From assembly GCF_030152825.1 (NCBI RefSeq), contig NZ_JASLIP010000052.1:1-16987 (forward strand): a stretch of 16,987 nucleotides of DNA. Reading direction: 5' to 3'. This stretch comes from Corynebacterium sp. (GTDB lineage: Bacteria > Actinomycetota > Actinomycetes > Mycobacteriales > Mycobacteriaceae). The notes beneath the pieces were generated by a model. That model ran no database searches. It was not told the origin of the DNA and was given only the letters and a program-made list of their open reading frames with translations. Position 1 is the first letter of the stretch; the number at the start of each line of letters is the position of its first letter. Positions 7,481 to 13,724 of this stretch are shown here, piece by piece. The position numbers and the translations under genes are program-made.

Positions 7481-8067
7481 GAGGCCGTCCGATCCCCGAG
7501 CAGCTCGCGGACCTCGCGCAGCAGCTCGATCAGCTCGGGCACTTCCGCAGAGAGCGCCACGGGCTCACCGGCTCGTGCGCGGCGGTCGAGGTCGTTGACG
7601 TTGATCGCGAGCGGGCGCACCTTAGCGGCCAGCTCGCGGGCATCCGCCGAGGCCTGCACGTGCGCCTCGACCCCGAGCAGGTGCGCGGCCACTGCGGCGT
7701 CCAGTTCCTCGCTCCGAGAGGCATGGAGCGCATCACGCACGACGGTCCGCACCCACGTGCTCGGAGCCAGTCCGAGCCGCTTCGCACGAGTGCGAAGCGC
7801 CCCGAGCGTGGCGTCATCGAAGCGGGTATCGAGCCGCCCGCCGCTGCCACGACGACGCTTCGCGCCGCCGTGACTCTGGCGCACAGCCTCCGCATCAGCC
7901 CGACCGGTGTTCACCTGGGAGTCGGCCTGCTGCTCCACCTGTACGCCAGAGTGGCAAGCAGTAGCCCCGTCGGACACATCGCTGGCGCTCGTGTCCTCCG
8001 GAGCTGCTTGCGAGGGGCCTCCGGCCCCCTCGACCCCCTGGAAGAGCGCGTCCAGTTCGGTGCTCAT
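7477..8067 (-). CDS. mobC: MobC-like relaxosome accessory protein
   Basis: A 196-residue protein. The first 70 residues are low-complexity and polar. A ribbon-helix-helix-like segment follows at about 77-116 (RLDTRFDDATLGALRTRAKR, then STWVRTVVRDAL). Near 149-165, VRPLAINVNDLDRRAR resembles the conserved NLNQIAR helix of MobC proteins. MobC proteins bind oriT and help the relaxase open the DNA. Its start overlaps the rep stop (ATGA) with GGAGG 7 bases upstream, and its stop overlaps the relaxase start, so the two mobilization proteins are translationally coupled. The family call is good; the symbol is by similarity of architecture. Confidence 0.85.
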   Translation of the reverse strand: MSTELDALFQGVEGAGGPSQAAPEDTSASDVSDGATACHSGVQVEQQADSQVNTGRADAEAVRQSHGGAKRRRGSGGRLDTRFDDATLGALRTRAKRLGLAPSTWVRTVVRDALHASRSEELDAAVAAHLLGVEAHVQASADARELAAKVRPLAINVNDLDRRARAGEPVALSAEVPELIELLREVRELLGDRTAS

Positions 8068-10316
8068 CGCGCACCTCCCACGACCAGCAGACCGCCGTTC
8101 GCGCGAAGGCGCGCAACCTTCGCATCGAGCGCCTTCTGCTTTGCCTCAACACGGCGCTGGCGCTCGTCCTCGGAAAGCGCCGGGCACTCGTCACCGTGCC
8201 GCGCGTAGACGCCCGCCTGCGGGGTAGCACAGGTGCAGAGCCTCAGCTCGCGGTTGTGCTCCTCCAGCTCGGCGAGCCGCTTGCGCTGCTGCTGCTCGAC
8301 GATCTCCCGGTCACGCTTCGCAGCCTCTTCGGCGGCGGAGATCTCCTCAGCACTCGGCTGGATCGGCTGACCGACTCCGGCGAACTCCGCGAACAGATCG
8401 TCTCCGTCGATCGCGTCCAGCTTGGGGCGGGCGATCCGGTCGTGCTGCTCCACGATCGGCGCGACCGTGCGCGCCTCGATCTCCCCGCGAACGCGCTGCC
8501 GCTCCGCCGTGTCCTTGATCGCCTTGCACCTGCGTGCCAGCAGCTCCAGATCCTGGCGCATATGCTCGTACCGCTCGTAGCTCTGGTACTCGCGGGTGCC
8601 ATTAAGCACGCCGGAGTTCACGAAGATCGAGAACTCGCGCTCGGCGACCGGGATGATCACCGGGAAGCGGCGGAATCCCTGCCCGAGGTTCTCCGCTTCG
8701 TGCTTGACCCGCACGCCGCCCTGCATCGACTCGTACTCACCCGCCAGGCCGCGGAGGAACTCCTCGTAGCCCTCCGGCCCCGTCACGATGTTCACCCGGT
8801 TGATCAGCTGCGTCTTCGAGCCCTTGATGTTCACGATCGGCTTCTCGTCCGGCTCGCGCCACGGGCCGAGGATGCGGAAGAGCATGCCGCGGCTCTTCGC
8901 CGTGCGGATCATGTCGCCGACGCGCATGTCCTCCCAGATCACCACCGGCTCGCCGTCGTACCCCTCCCACGAAACGTTCTCGCCGCCTACCTTGAAGTAT
9001 GGCTTGTCCGCCCCTGGAGCCAGGGCGCGAGCGAGCGCCTTCGCGAGCAAGTCCTTGCCCGTGCCGCCCTCGCCGAACACGTAGAAGTTCATGACCGACT
9101 CCGGCGCGTCCTGGTACGAGAGGAAGTCGCCGCGCAACTTCTGGAAGTGCGCCAGGTTGCCCTTCGCGAAGTAGATCGCGGGCTCCTGATCACGGACCTG
9201 CTTCAGTGTCAGCGAGCCCTTGCCCACAGCCTGGAAGAGCTTGCTGAGCTTCGCGCCACCGCCACCCTCAGCGGCATTGCGGCGCATCGCCATGTGCGCA
9301 TCCAGCTCCCGGCCGAAGTCGAAGTTCGCGACGATCCGCCCCCGGCCGTACTGGTACTTACCGGGCTTGCCCTCCTGCGTCTTGTCCACGAGGTAGTGCC
9401 GATCCGACTGGTGGATACCGGGGATGGCGTCCTTCCCGCGCGACTCATGCGGCAGGTACTCGCTGAGGTCGAAGAACGCCTTCTCCGCAGCGCCGCGGCC
9501 CTTGTGCTCGGTTCCGTCCTGCTCCGCGGTCTCCTTCGGCGGCTTCACGCGAGCCGAGGGAATCGAGAACGCATCGGAGACCGTGCGGATCGTGGGGCGC
9601 GGACCCTCCGCGTCGGCGACCCACAGCACCATGTGCGCGTGCAGGCCCTTGATTCCGCAGCACACCGTCTCGCCGGTGCCTTCGTCCACCTCGACCAGGC
9701 GGTCATGCGGGTGCCACACGTAGGCCCAGCGATGCAGGCGATCGCCCAGCACCGCGAGCCCCTCGTCGAGCTGCTCCTGCGTGAGCATGACCTCGCCGGT
9801 CTCCGGGTGCTCGCGGTACTGCATCACCGAGAACACCCGCGACTGCATCCGGGCGCGCTTCACCTGCTCCGCGCTCTCCGCAGCCTTCGCACGGGCGAAG
9901 AACTCCTTCGCCTCGGCGACCTGCGCGGGCGTGGACTCGACAACGAAGGGCTCTACCTCATCGCTGGGATCGGCCCCCGGCACGTCCAGCTCGGCATAGT
10001 CCACGACTGCAACTGCGGTGGGCGCCTGTGCAGCCGTTTCCGAAACGGATGCGCGGCCACCCAAGGAGGGCCGCGCATGCTGATCGGCGTTGGTTCCCAG
10101 GTCAGAGGTGAGATCAGTGGTCGTGCTGGAGGCGTCGAACTTGATCGTTGCAGCCGTATAGCCGTTTCCTGCGAAATCTTGCTCGGCTGCACGAACGTGG
10201 TTCCCGTCGTCCGAATTGGCGACGGGCAGCCCGGCTCCGCCGGGTGCCAGGCCAGGCCCTCCGGGCGGGGTCAGGTCGGCGGGAGCGGTGCTGCTGGTGC
10301 GATCCGTGAGACTCAT
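8064..10316 (-). CDS. Rolling-circle Rep: HUH-like endonuclease fused to SF3-like helicase (CRESS-plasmid type)
   Basis: A 750-residue protein. After a disordered 120-residue N-terminus comes an HUH-like region: FSVMQYREHPETG (about 162-174), the His pair LHAHMVLW (H226, H228), and a third region with SEYLPHES and later KYQYGRGRIVANFD, which resembles pMV158-type Rep_2 proteins. A P-loop GEGGTGKD (415-422) and an acidic Walker B VVIWEDMR (458-465) follow, consistent with a superfamily 3 helicase. The nuclease-plus-SF3 order is that of CRESS-DNA virus Reps and the bacterial plasmids related to them. The C-terminus is a Lys/Arg/Glu coiled coil and a cysteine-containing segment (LCTCATP...C). 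In Walker A the usual Ser/Thr after the Lys is Asp. Its start shares one base with the HTH gene's stop (TGATG). Expected role: replication of the excised circle. Confidence 0.88.
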   Translation of the reverse strand: MSLTDRTSSTAPADLTPPGGPGLAPGGAGLPVANSDDGNHVRAAEQDFAGNGYTAATIKFDASSTTTDLTSDLGTNADQHARPSLGGRASVSETAAQAPTAVAVVDYAELDVPGADPSDEVEPFVVESTPAQVAEAKEFFARAKAAESAEQVKRARMQSRVFSVMQYREHPETGEVMLTQEQLDEGLAVLGDRLHRWAYVWHPHDRLVEVDEGTGETVCCGIKGLHAHMVLWVADAEGPRPTIRTVSDAFSIPSARVKPPKETAEQDGTEHKGRGAAEKAFFDLSEYLPHESRGKDAIPGIHQSDRHYLVDKTQEGKPGKYQYGRGRIVANFDFGRELDAHMAMRRNAAEGGGGAKLSKLFQAVGKGSLTLKQVRDQEPAIYFAKGNLAHFQKLRGDFLSYQDAPESVMNFYVFGEGGTGKDLLAKALARALAPGADKPYFKVGGENVSWEGYDGEPVVIWEDMRVGDMIRTAKSRGMLFRILGPWREPDEKPIVNIKGSKTQLINRVNIVTGPEGYEEFLRGLAGEYESMQGGVRVKHEAENLGQGFRRFPVIIPVAEREFSIFVNSGVLNGTREYQSYERYEHMRQDLELLARRCKAIKDTAERQRVRGEIEARTVAPIVEQHDRIARPKLDAIDGDDLFAEFAGVGQPIQPSAEEISAAEEAAKRDREIVEQQQRKRLAELEEHNRELRLCTCATPQAGVYARHGDECPALSEDERQRRVEAKQKALDAKVARLRANGGLLVVGGAR

Positions 10317-10564
10317 CAGCGCTCACCGCCCTTGCGGTAGCGCTTGATGACGGCCTGGTGGGTGACGCCGAGGGCGTCGCCGATCTTCGCCCAAGTCACG
10401 CCCTCGGTGCGGGCGCCGGCGACAGCGATCTCGACGGCCTCTTCCAACACGGAGCGAAGCACGCCGAGGTCGTAGAGGCGAGCCTCGGTATCGGCGAGGG
10501 AAGGGTCTCCCTGACGCCAGCGGAACGCATCGACGTGATCGAAGGCGGCAGTGTTGGCGCTCAT
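10316..10564 (-). CDS. Small helix-turn-helix DNA-binding protein
   Basis: An 82-residue protein whose C-terminal third reads VTWAKIGDALGVTHQAVIKRYRKGG, a standard helix-turn-helix of the kind seen in small actinobacterial plasmid regulators. The N-terminal half is acidic and helical. It is sandwiched between the 71-residue protein (ATGA overlap at its start) and rep (TGATG overlap at its end), so it probably controls copy number or the operon promoter, as small DNA-binding proteins next to rep genes often do. The palindrome at 10914-10951 is a possible target. The HTH is seen directly; the role is inferred. Confidence 0.8.
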   Translation of the reverse strand: MSANTAAFDHVDAFRWRQGDPSLADTEARLYDLGVLRSVLEEAVEIAVAGARTEGVTWAKIGDALGVTHQAVIKRYRKGGER

Positions 10565-10776
10565 CGGGCACCACCCATCACGGCGGCGACCGCGGCGCGC
10601 TGGCGCGGGGTCAGCGGGGTGCGGGCCAGTCGCTGACCAGCTACGCGGCCAGCTTCGCGAGCGGCTACGACTGCGGGGTCGAGGCCGTGGGCCTTCTTGG
10701 CGGGTGCGGTGCTCCGGTCAGGAACGGAGCAGTGGGGCGCAGATGCGCGAGAAGAGTCGATAACGACGGTAGACAC
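10561..10776 (-). CDS. Small basic protein, first gene of the rep-mob operon
   Basis: A 71-residue protein starting with GTG at 10776. GAGGA lies 6 bases upstream, which decides the start. The sequence is rich in Ala and Arg; the segment LARTPLTPRQRAAVAAVMGG near the end forms the most structured part. I do not recognise a family. Its stop overlaps the HTH gene start (ATGA), placing it at the head of a six-gene, fully overlapping operon. Coupling to the rep gene suggests a replication or regulatory role, but nothing in the sequence proves this. Confidence 0.65.
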   Translation of the reverse strand: MSTVVIDSSRASAPHCSVPDRSTAPAKKAHGLDPAVVAAREAGRVAGQRLARTPLTPRQRAAVAAVMGGAR

Positions 10777-10954
10777 TGGAAGTCCTCATGCTTGAACCTC
10801 CGGTTCCCCGCCACGGTAGTTGGGCTGTTTGACCGGCTGCTCATCCGGGAGTAGTACCGCCAGCTTCTAAGTCTGGCCCCCGGTGGGATCTTCTTGTCTG
10901 CAACCATTCTCCCATGACTCGACTCACCATTGCAATGATGAGTCGAGTCATGAG
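10777..10954 (-). promoter_or_regulatory. Control region between recombinase and rep-mob operon; candidate replication or transfer origin
   Basis: This 178-bp stretch is the main non-coding DNA of the element apart from its left end. It must hold the operon promoter, but I could not pick a convincing -35/-10 pair. It contains the 38-bp palindrome described separately and a weaker repeat GCCAG/CTGGC (10859-10863, 10873-10877) around the 9-base loop CTTCTAAGT. A Rep of the HUH class needs a nick site, often in a stem-loop upstream of rep, so the double-strand origin may be here. That assignment is inference. Confidence 0.4.
10914..10951. repeat. 38-bp nearly perfect palindrome
   Basis: ATGACTCGACTC and GAGTCGAGTCAT are perfect 12-bp arms. 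Inside them, CATTGCAATG is also a palindrome, so 36 of 38 bases are symmetric, with a single mismatched pair at 10927/10938. GAGTC/GACTC half-sites are repeated within the arms, and another GAGTC follows at 10952. It ends 3 bases from the recombinase stop. It could be a terminator (though no T-tract follows in the direction of the recombinase), an operator for the HTH protein, or part of a replication origin. Confidence 0.85.
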
Positions 10955-12391
10955 TCAGTCGCGTCTCGGCTCGATCCGAATGAGGTCGGGGTCGAACTTC
11001 ACGTGACCAGGAACGATGGGCTCGATCGTCACCGTCACCAGCTCATCCACGAGCATCCGGCGGCGGTCCACGTCCAACGCCTTCCACTTCGACTCGACCA
11101 CCTCGCGGCGTTCCGCGGTGCCGACCGGCTCGTCCACCTCCGCGAGCAGCTTCGCCGCCACCGACACCGAGCGGTCGAGCAGCTCCGCGTCGATCTCGTC
11201 GATGCGTGCCTTCACGTCGTTGATCGCCGCCGTGATCTCCAGGACCGGCTGGTGGATGTCGCGCAGCAGCGGACTCAGCTCCTTCACGCGTTCGACCAGG
11301 GCGTTCCGCTCAGTCAGCAGTTCTTCGCGGTCGGGCCCGGCGTCTTCCTGGGGCATCACGAGGTCGTGCACGTCCACCGAGGACAGACGGGTGAGCACCG
11401 CCTCGGCGACCATCGCATCGACGGGCTCGCGCTGGCGGGTCAGGTGGAACTTTTCGCCGCAGCGGTACGTCGGGTGCTTGCGGCTGTTCGTCCCCGAGAC
11501 GAGCGTCGCGCCGCACTTCCCACACAGTCCGATCGTGGACAGAAGGTACTTCGGCTGATTGCCCTGCCTCGCCGACCTCCGCACATTGTCCTCCAGCTTC
11601 GCCACCGCGGCCCGCCACGTCTGCTCGCTCACGATGGGCGGGAACATCCCGTCCTGCACCGGGTACAGCTCGCCCGAGGCGTAGTGCTTGATGTAGCCAG
11701 CGTATTGCGGATTCGCCAGCAGGTAGCGCACGGCATCGACGGAGAACTCCGACCCGCGGGCAGTGCGGTGACCAGCGCGGTTCAGGTCCTCGCGGATGCG
11801 GCGGATCGACAGCGACGGCTCACCGAGGAACGCATCGAACGCCCGCCGAACGGCCTCAGCCTCATCCTCGATCAGTTCACCCTCCCTCGTCCAGCCGAAT
11901 GCCTTCCACGTGGACGCCGGGATGCCCTCGGCTCGGCGACGCTCGTTCGACCTGATCTGACGTTCAGCCTTGCGCCGTGCCTCGAACCGGGCCAACGCGG
12001 CGAGCATCGTCGCCCGGAACTCGCCGTCGGCCGTAGAGAGGTCGATCTCGCCGTCCACCGTGACGACCCTCAGGCCGAGGTCGATCAGCGTGTTCAGATC
12101 CTTCGTGCTGCGCAGCAGCCGGTCCATGTCCACCGCGACCACCATCGAGAACCGGCCAGCCTTGGCGTCCTCCAGCATCTCGGCCCAGCGCGTGCCAGCA
12201 CGGCGCTTCTTCGTCGCCGACACTGCGTTATCCTCGTAGACCTCGACCACATTCCAGTCCTTGGCCTCGGCGAGCGCCCTGATCTTCCGCAGTTGCGTAT
12301 CGACCGTCCAGCGGTCGCCCTTGCGGTCCATGGAGGCGCGGACGTATGCCGCCACCTCGTTCGTCTTCCTCAGCGCTACCAGTTCGACCAT
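10955..12391 (-). CDS. Large serine recombinase (site-specific integrase of the element)
   Basis: A 478-residue serine recombinase that would catalyse integration and excision at the att cores. The N-terminal resolvase domain has AAYVRASMDR with catalytic Ser20, then VAVDMDRLLRS with conserved arginines, and GEFRATMLAALARFEARR on the long E-helix. The recombinase domain spans about 165-270 (NPQYAGYIKHY is typical). A zinc ribbon starts at CGKCG (C290, C293) with YRC at 311, and a coiled coil covers about 352-410. The length is normal for the family. The gene lies 45 bp inside the right junction, the usual position. The first ATG at 12391 lacks a clear ribosome site; the promoter would overlap the attP arm when the element is circular. 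Confidence 0.95.
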   Translation of the reverse strand: MVELVALRKTNEVAAYVRASMDRKGDRWTVDTQLRKIRALAEAKDWNVVEVYEDNAVSATKKRRAGTRWAEMLEDAKAGRFSMVVAVDMDRLLRSTKDLNTLIDLGLRVVTVDGEIDLSTADGEFRATMLAALARFEARRKAERQIRSNERRRAEGIPASTWKAFGWTREGELIEDEAEAVRRAFDAFLGEPSLSIRRIREDLNRAGHRTARGSEFSVDAVRYLLANPQYAGYIKHYASGELYPVQDGMFPPIVSEQTWRAAVAKLEDNVRRSARQGNQPKYLLSTIGLCGKCGATLVSGTNSRKHPTYRCGEKFHLTRQREPVDAMVAEAVLTRLSSVDVHDLVMPQEDAGPDREELLTERNALVERVKELSPLLRDIHQPVLEITAAINDVKARIDEIDAELLDRSVSVAAKLLAEVDEPVGTAERREVVESKWKALDVDRRRMLVDELVTVTIEPIVPGHVKFDPDLIRIEPRRD

Positions 12392-12411
12392 GTAACCAAG
12401 CTTACGCGAAC

Positions 12412-12443
12412 GAGTGTTTCAACCTCGATATGCACTAGCGCAT
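12412..12443. other. attR: right junction of the element
   Basis: The element arm GTGTTTCAACCTCGATATGC-AC leads into the core TAGCGCAT (12436-12443), after which LLM coding sequence resumes on the minus strand. Joining this arm to the left-end arm regenerates a putative attP with the perfect inverted 7-mers GATATGC and GCATATC around ACTAGC, plus outer GTGTT and AACAC in matching register. Such partial symmetry is expected for serine-integrase attP sites. Confidence 0.8.
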
Positions 12444-12683
12444 GTCGATGACACCGGTGCCTACCTCGATGTGTTTGGTGGTGGCCGCGACAGCGCCCAG
12501 CAGCGGCATCGGGGCGGAGGCCTGCGGCACGAAGTGGTGGACACGGAAGGACGCGTTGTTCACGCCGATTTCGTCCGCAGCCTGGGCGATCTCCAGATGA
12601 GTCTTGGCGATCTTTTCCGCAGATGGCCCGTGCTGGCCATCGAAGGCGTAATGCCCGAAGCTTAAGAATCCGAACGCTTTCAT
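12436..12683 (-). pseudogene. LLM-class flavin-dependent oxidoreductase, N-terminal part, cut off by the mobile element
   Basis: The frame starts at ATG 12683 with AAAGGAG 9 bases upstream. It reads MKAFGFLSFGHYAFDG and then WARN-free but typical LLM segments: QAADEIGVNNASFRVHHF, and ATTKHIEVGTGVIDMR, the strand before the flavin pocket. It stops at TAG (12435-12437) only because the element supplies a C before the core. The remaining 273 codons are at 3656-4475 in the same frame. The gene must have been intact before integration and should be restored by precise excision. It belongs to islet A with cmtR and the ATPase gene, but has its own ribosome site. Confidence 0.9.
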
Positions 12684-12709
12684 TGGATAACACTCCTTTT
12701 GATGGTGTT

Positions 12710-12765
12710 AACGAGAAGGTAACTTTGCAACGAGATACCGTGGACTTCAAGCTCGACGTCTAGGG
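12710..12765 (+). repeat. ychF 3'-end repeat, copy 2
   Basis: GTGGACTTCAAG-CTCGACGTCTAG at 12740-12763 matches the ychF end at 21 of 24 bases. The longer segment matches copy 3 (13942-13996) at about 45 of 56 positions. In frame it reads NEKVTLQRDTVDFKLDV-stop, which aligns with the YchF C-terminus (E-V-D-VDFK-V positions shared). It lies just upstream of the LLM start and marks the right edge of islet A. Confidence 0.7.
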
Positions 12766-13039
12766 TCGTGGCAAGTCGGTGGCACGTTTTTCAATTCGAC
12801 GCTTTGGGGCACTACCGGGGTCCCCGGTGGTCTTCTTAGATTGCGCGGTTCAGTTTTCCTAACCTAAAGCTCGTTTGAGCGTGCTATCCGCTGATGTGCC
12901 TCCGATGCTGCTGCTCATAAGCTACCGGGCGCCCCATCAATACAAGGCGTAGGTCGCGCCTGAGGTCAGGTCGAGGAGGATGCCGTGGCTGACTGAGTCG
13001 TAGTCCGAGTTTCCGCACCCCTGGCCTCTGGTGGACGCG
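12764..13039. other. Gene-free stretch with a hairpin
   Basis: No convincing reading frame is seen in these 276 bases. They hold a strong dyad around ACCGGGG-T-CCCCGGT (12814-12828; extended pairing 12811-12831 with one U-G pair), followed by TCTTCTTA, which could terminate plus-strand transcription. A DtxR-like box is listed separately. The stretch lies between the copy 2 repeat and the DUF488 stop codon. Confidence 0.5.
12849..12867. promoter_or_regulatory. Possible DtxR/IdeR iron-box
   Basis: TTCAGTTTTCCTAACCTAA matches the established 19-bp DtxR/IdeR consensus (TTAGGTTAGSCTAACCTAA) at 15 of 19 positions, with a perfect right half CTAACCTAA. No gene start is close by on either strand, so it may be a relic or a chance match. 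Confidence 0.3.
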
Positions 13040-13582
13040 CTAGCCCCGTTCGGGGTAGCGCACGAGGAGATCGTTGCCGATGACTGCGCCGTCGTTGAGC
13101 GTTGCTTCGCTCACCTTCGCCCCGGCTGCACCCAGGCCCATAATGTGGCCAACCTCGTCACCGTGGGCGATGAGATGGTCGGCGATGATACGCCGGTGGC
13201 AGCGCCACCACACCGCCTCGGAGCACATGATCGCGGTGGGGGTTTCGGCGGCGTTCGCTCGTAGCTGCGAGATCGCGTCCGAGAACTCTCCTCCCAGAGC
13301 ATGGTCGGCGTAATTGTGGAAGCTGCGGTTACGCCAGTTACCGTTAACCTCAAACGGTACCGAGTGGGACACGTTGCGTCGCCCGGTGAGGCCCTCGCTT
13401 CTGCTGTAAGTGATGCCACATGTGGGAAGGTGTTCGGCAAGGTGGTCGTCGTTGAACCACGGGTACTTTCTGGACCCGGGCAGCTTGCGTACATCCACGA
13501 TGGATGTCACACCGGCAGCCTTGATCATTTCAACGAAGTCCTCGAACTCGAGGTTGGAGTGGCCCACGGTGAAAATGCGCAT
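13040..13582 (-). CDS. DUF488 family protein
   Basis: A 180-residue protein with the family signature: MRIFTVGHSN at the start, SIVDVRKLPGSRKYPWF (about 28-44), LPTCGITYSRSEGLTGRR, and MCSEAVWWRCHRRIIADHL near the C-terminus. The function of DUF488 is not established; the conserved cysteine, arginines and histidines suggest an enzymatic or nucleic-acid-related role. The frame is open for 82 more codons upstream, but that extension is Arg/Pro/Cys-rich and unlike the family, so ATG 13582 is chosen. It lacks a clear ribosome site and begins 10 bases after the stop of an upstream protein remnant, so it may once have been translated in an operon. It is the only complete gene of islet B. Confidence 0.85.
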   Translation of the reverse strand: MRIFTVGHSNLEFEDFVEMIKAAGVTSIVDVRKLPGSRKYPWFNDDHLAEHLPTCGITYSRSEGLTGRRNVSHSVPFEVNGNWRNRSFHNYADHALGGEFSDAISQLRANAAETPTAIMCSEAVWWRCHRRIIADHLIAHGDEVGHIMGLGAAGAKVSEATLNDGAVIGNDLLVRYPERG

Positions 13583-13592
13583 GTCGCCGATG

Positions 13593-13724
13593 TTACGCGC
13601 CAAGCGGGTACACCCACATCGGCGTCCAGGTATCGTGCATCGGCAGGTGGACGGAGTGGTAGAACGCGGGGGTGGCCGACAGGATGTTTGATGCATTCGC
13701 GCCCGCCTTTGCGCGGTATAAATC
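13593..13724 (-). pseudogene. C-terminal remnant of an unidentified protein
   Basis: A 43-codon open frame without a start codon, from after a TAG to TAA at 13593. It includes NASNILSATPAFYHSVHL and then PMHDTWTPMWVYPLGA. The aromatic and proline-rich composition and GC-rich third positions look like real protein, whereas the other frames give arginine/cysteine-rich sequence. I do not recognise the family. It ends 10 bases before the DUF488 start. It is probably the tail of a gene truncated when islet B formed. Confidence 0.4.

Larger units (their letters stand above)
4476..12435. mobile_element. 7,960-bp serine-recombinase integrative mobilizable element with CRESS-like Rep
   Basis: Both edges are defined by the interrupted LLM gene. 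The 8-bp core TAGCGCAT occurs at 4476-4483 and 12436-12443, with LLM coding sequence outside each core and unrelated DNA inside. Contents from left to right: a phosphotransferase cargo gene on the plus strand; a minus-strand operon of membrane mobilization protein, relaxase, MobC, Rep, HTH protein and small protein; a palindrome; and a large serine recombinase reading away from the right junction. No conjugation machinery (VirB4, coupling protein) is present, so transfer would need a helper element. The exact crossover bases within the core cannot be told apart, so the edges may shift by up to 8 bp. Possession of both Rep and relaxase suggests plasmid ancestry. Confidence 0.88.

Noticed and set aside
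8196..10340. A 714-codon open frame on the plus strand across the rep gene
   Set aside because: It is antisense to Rep, is rich in Leu/Arg/His with no recognisable domain, and the minus-strand protein has clear motifs and ribosome-site/overlap support. Long antisense frames are common in GC-rich genes.
10791..10874. A short frame ending PNYRGGEPEVQA just before the 71-residue protein
   Set aside because: It looks somewhat protein-like and its stop overlaps the next ribosome site, but it has no start codon after the preceding TAG, so it is not listed as a gene.
10859..10877. GCCAG/CTGGC hairpin as a definite replication origin
   Set aside because: Only a 5-bp stem, and no nick motif could be identified with confidence; mentioned only as a candidate in the control region.
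10883..12451. A 522-codon plus-strand frame across the recombinase gene
   Set aside because: It is a shadow of the serine recombinase; its composition is His/Arg-rich and unlike any family.
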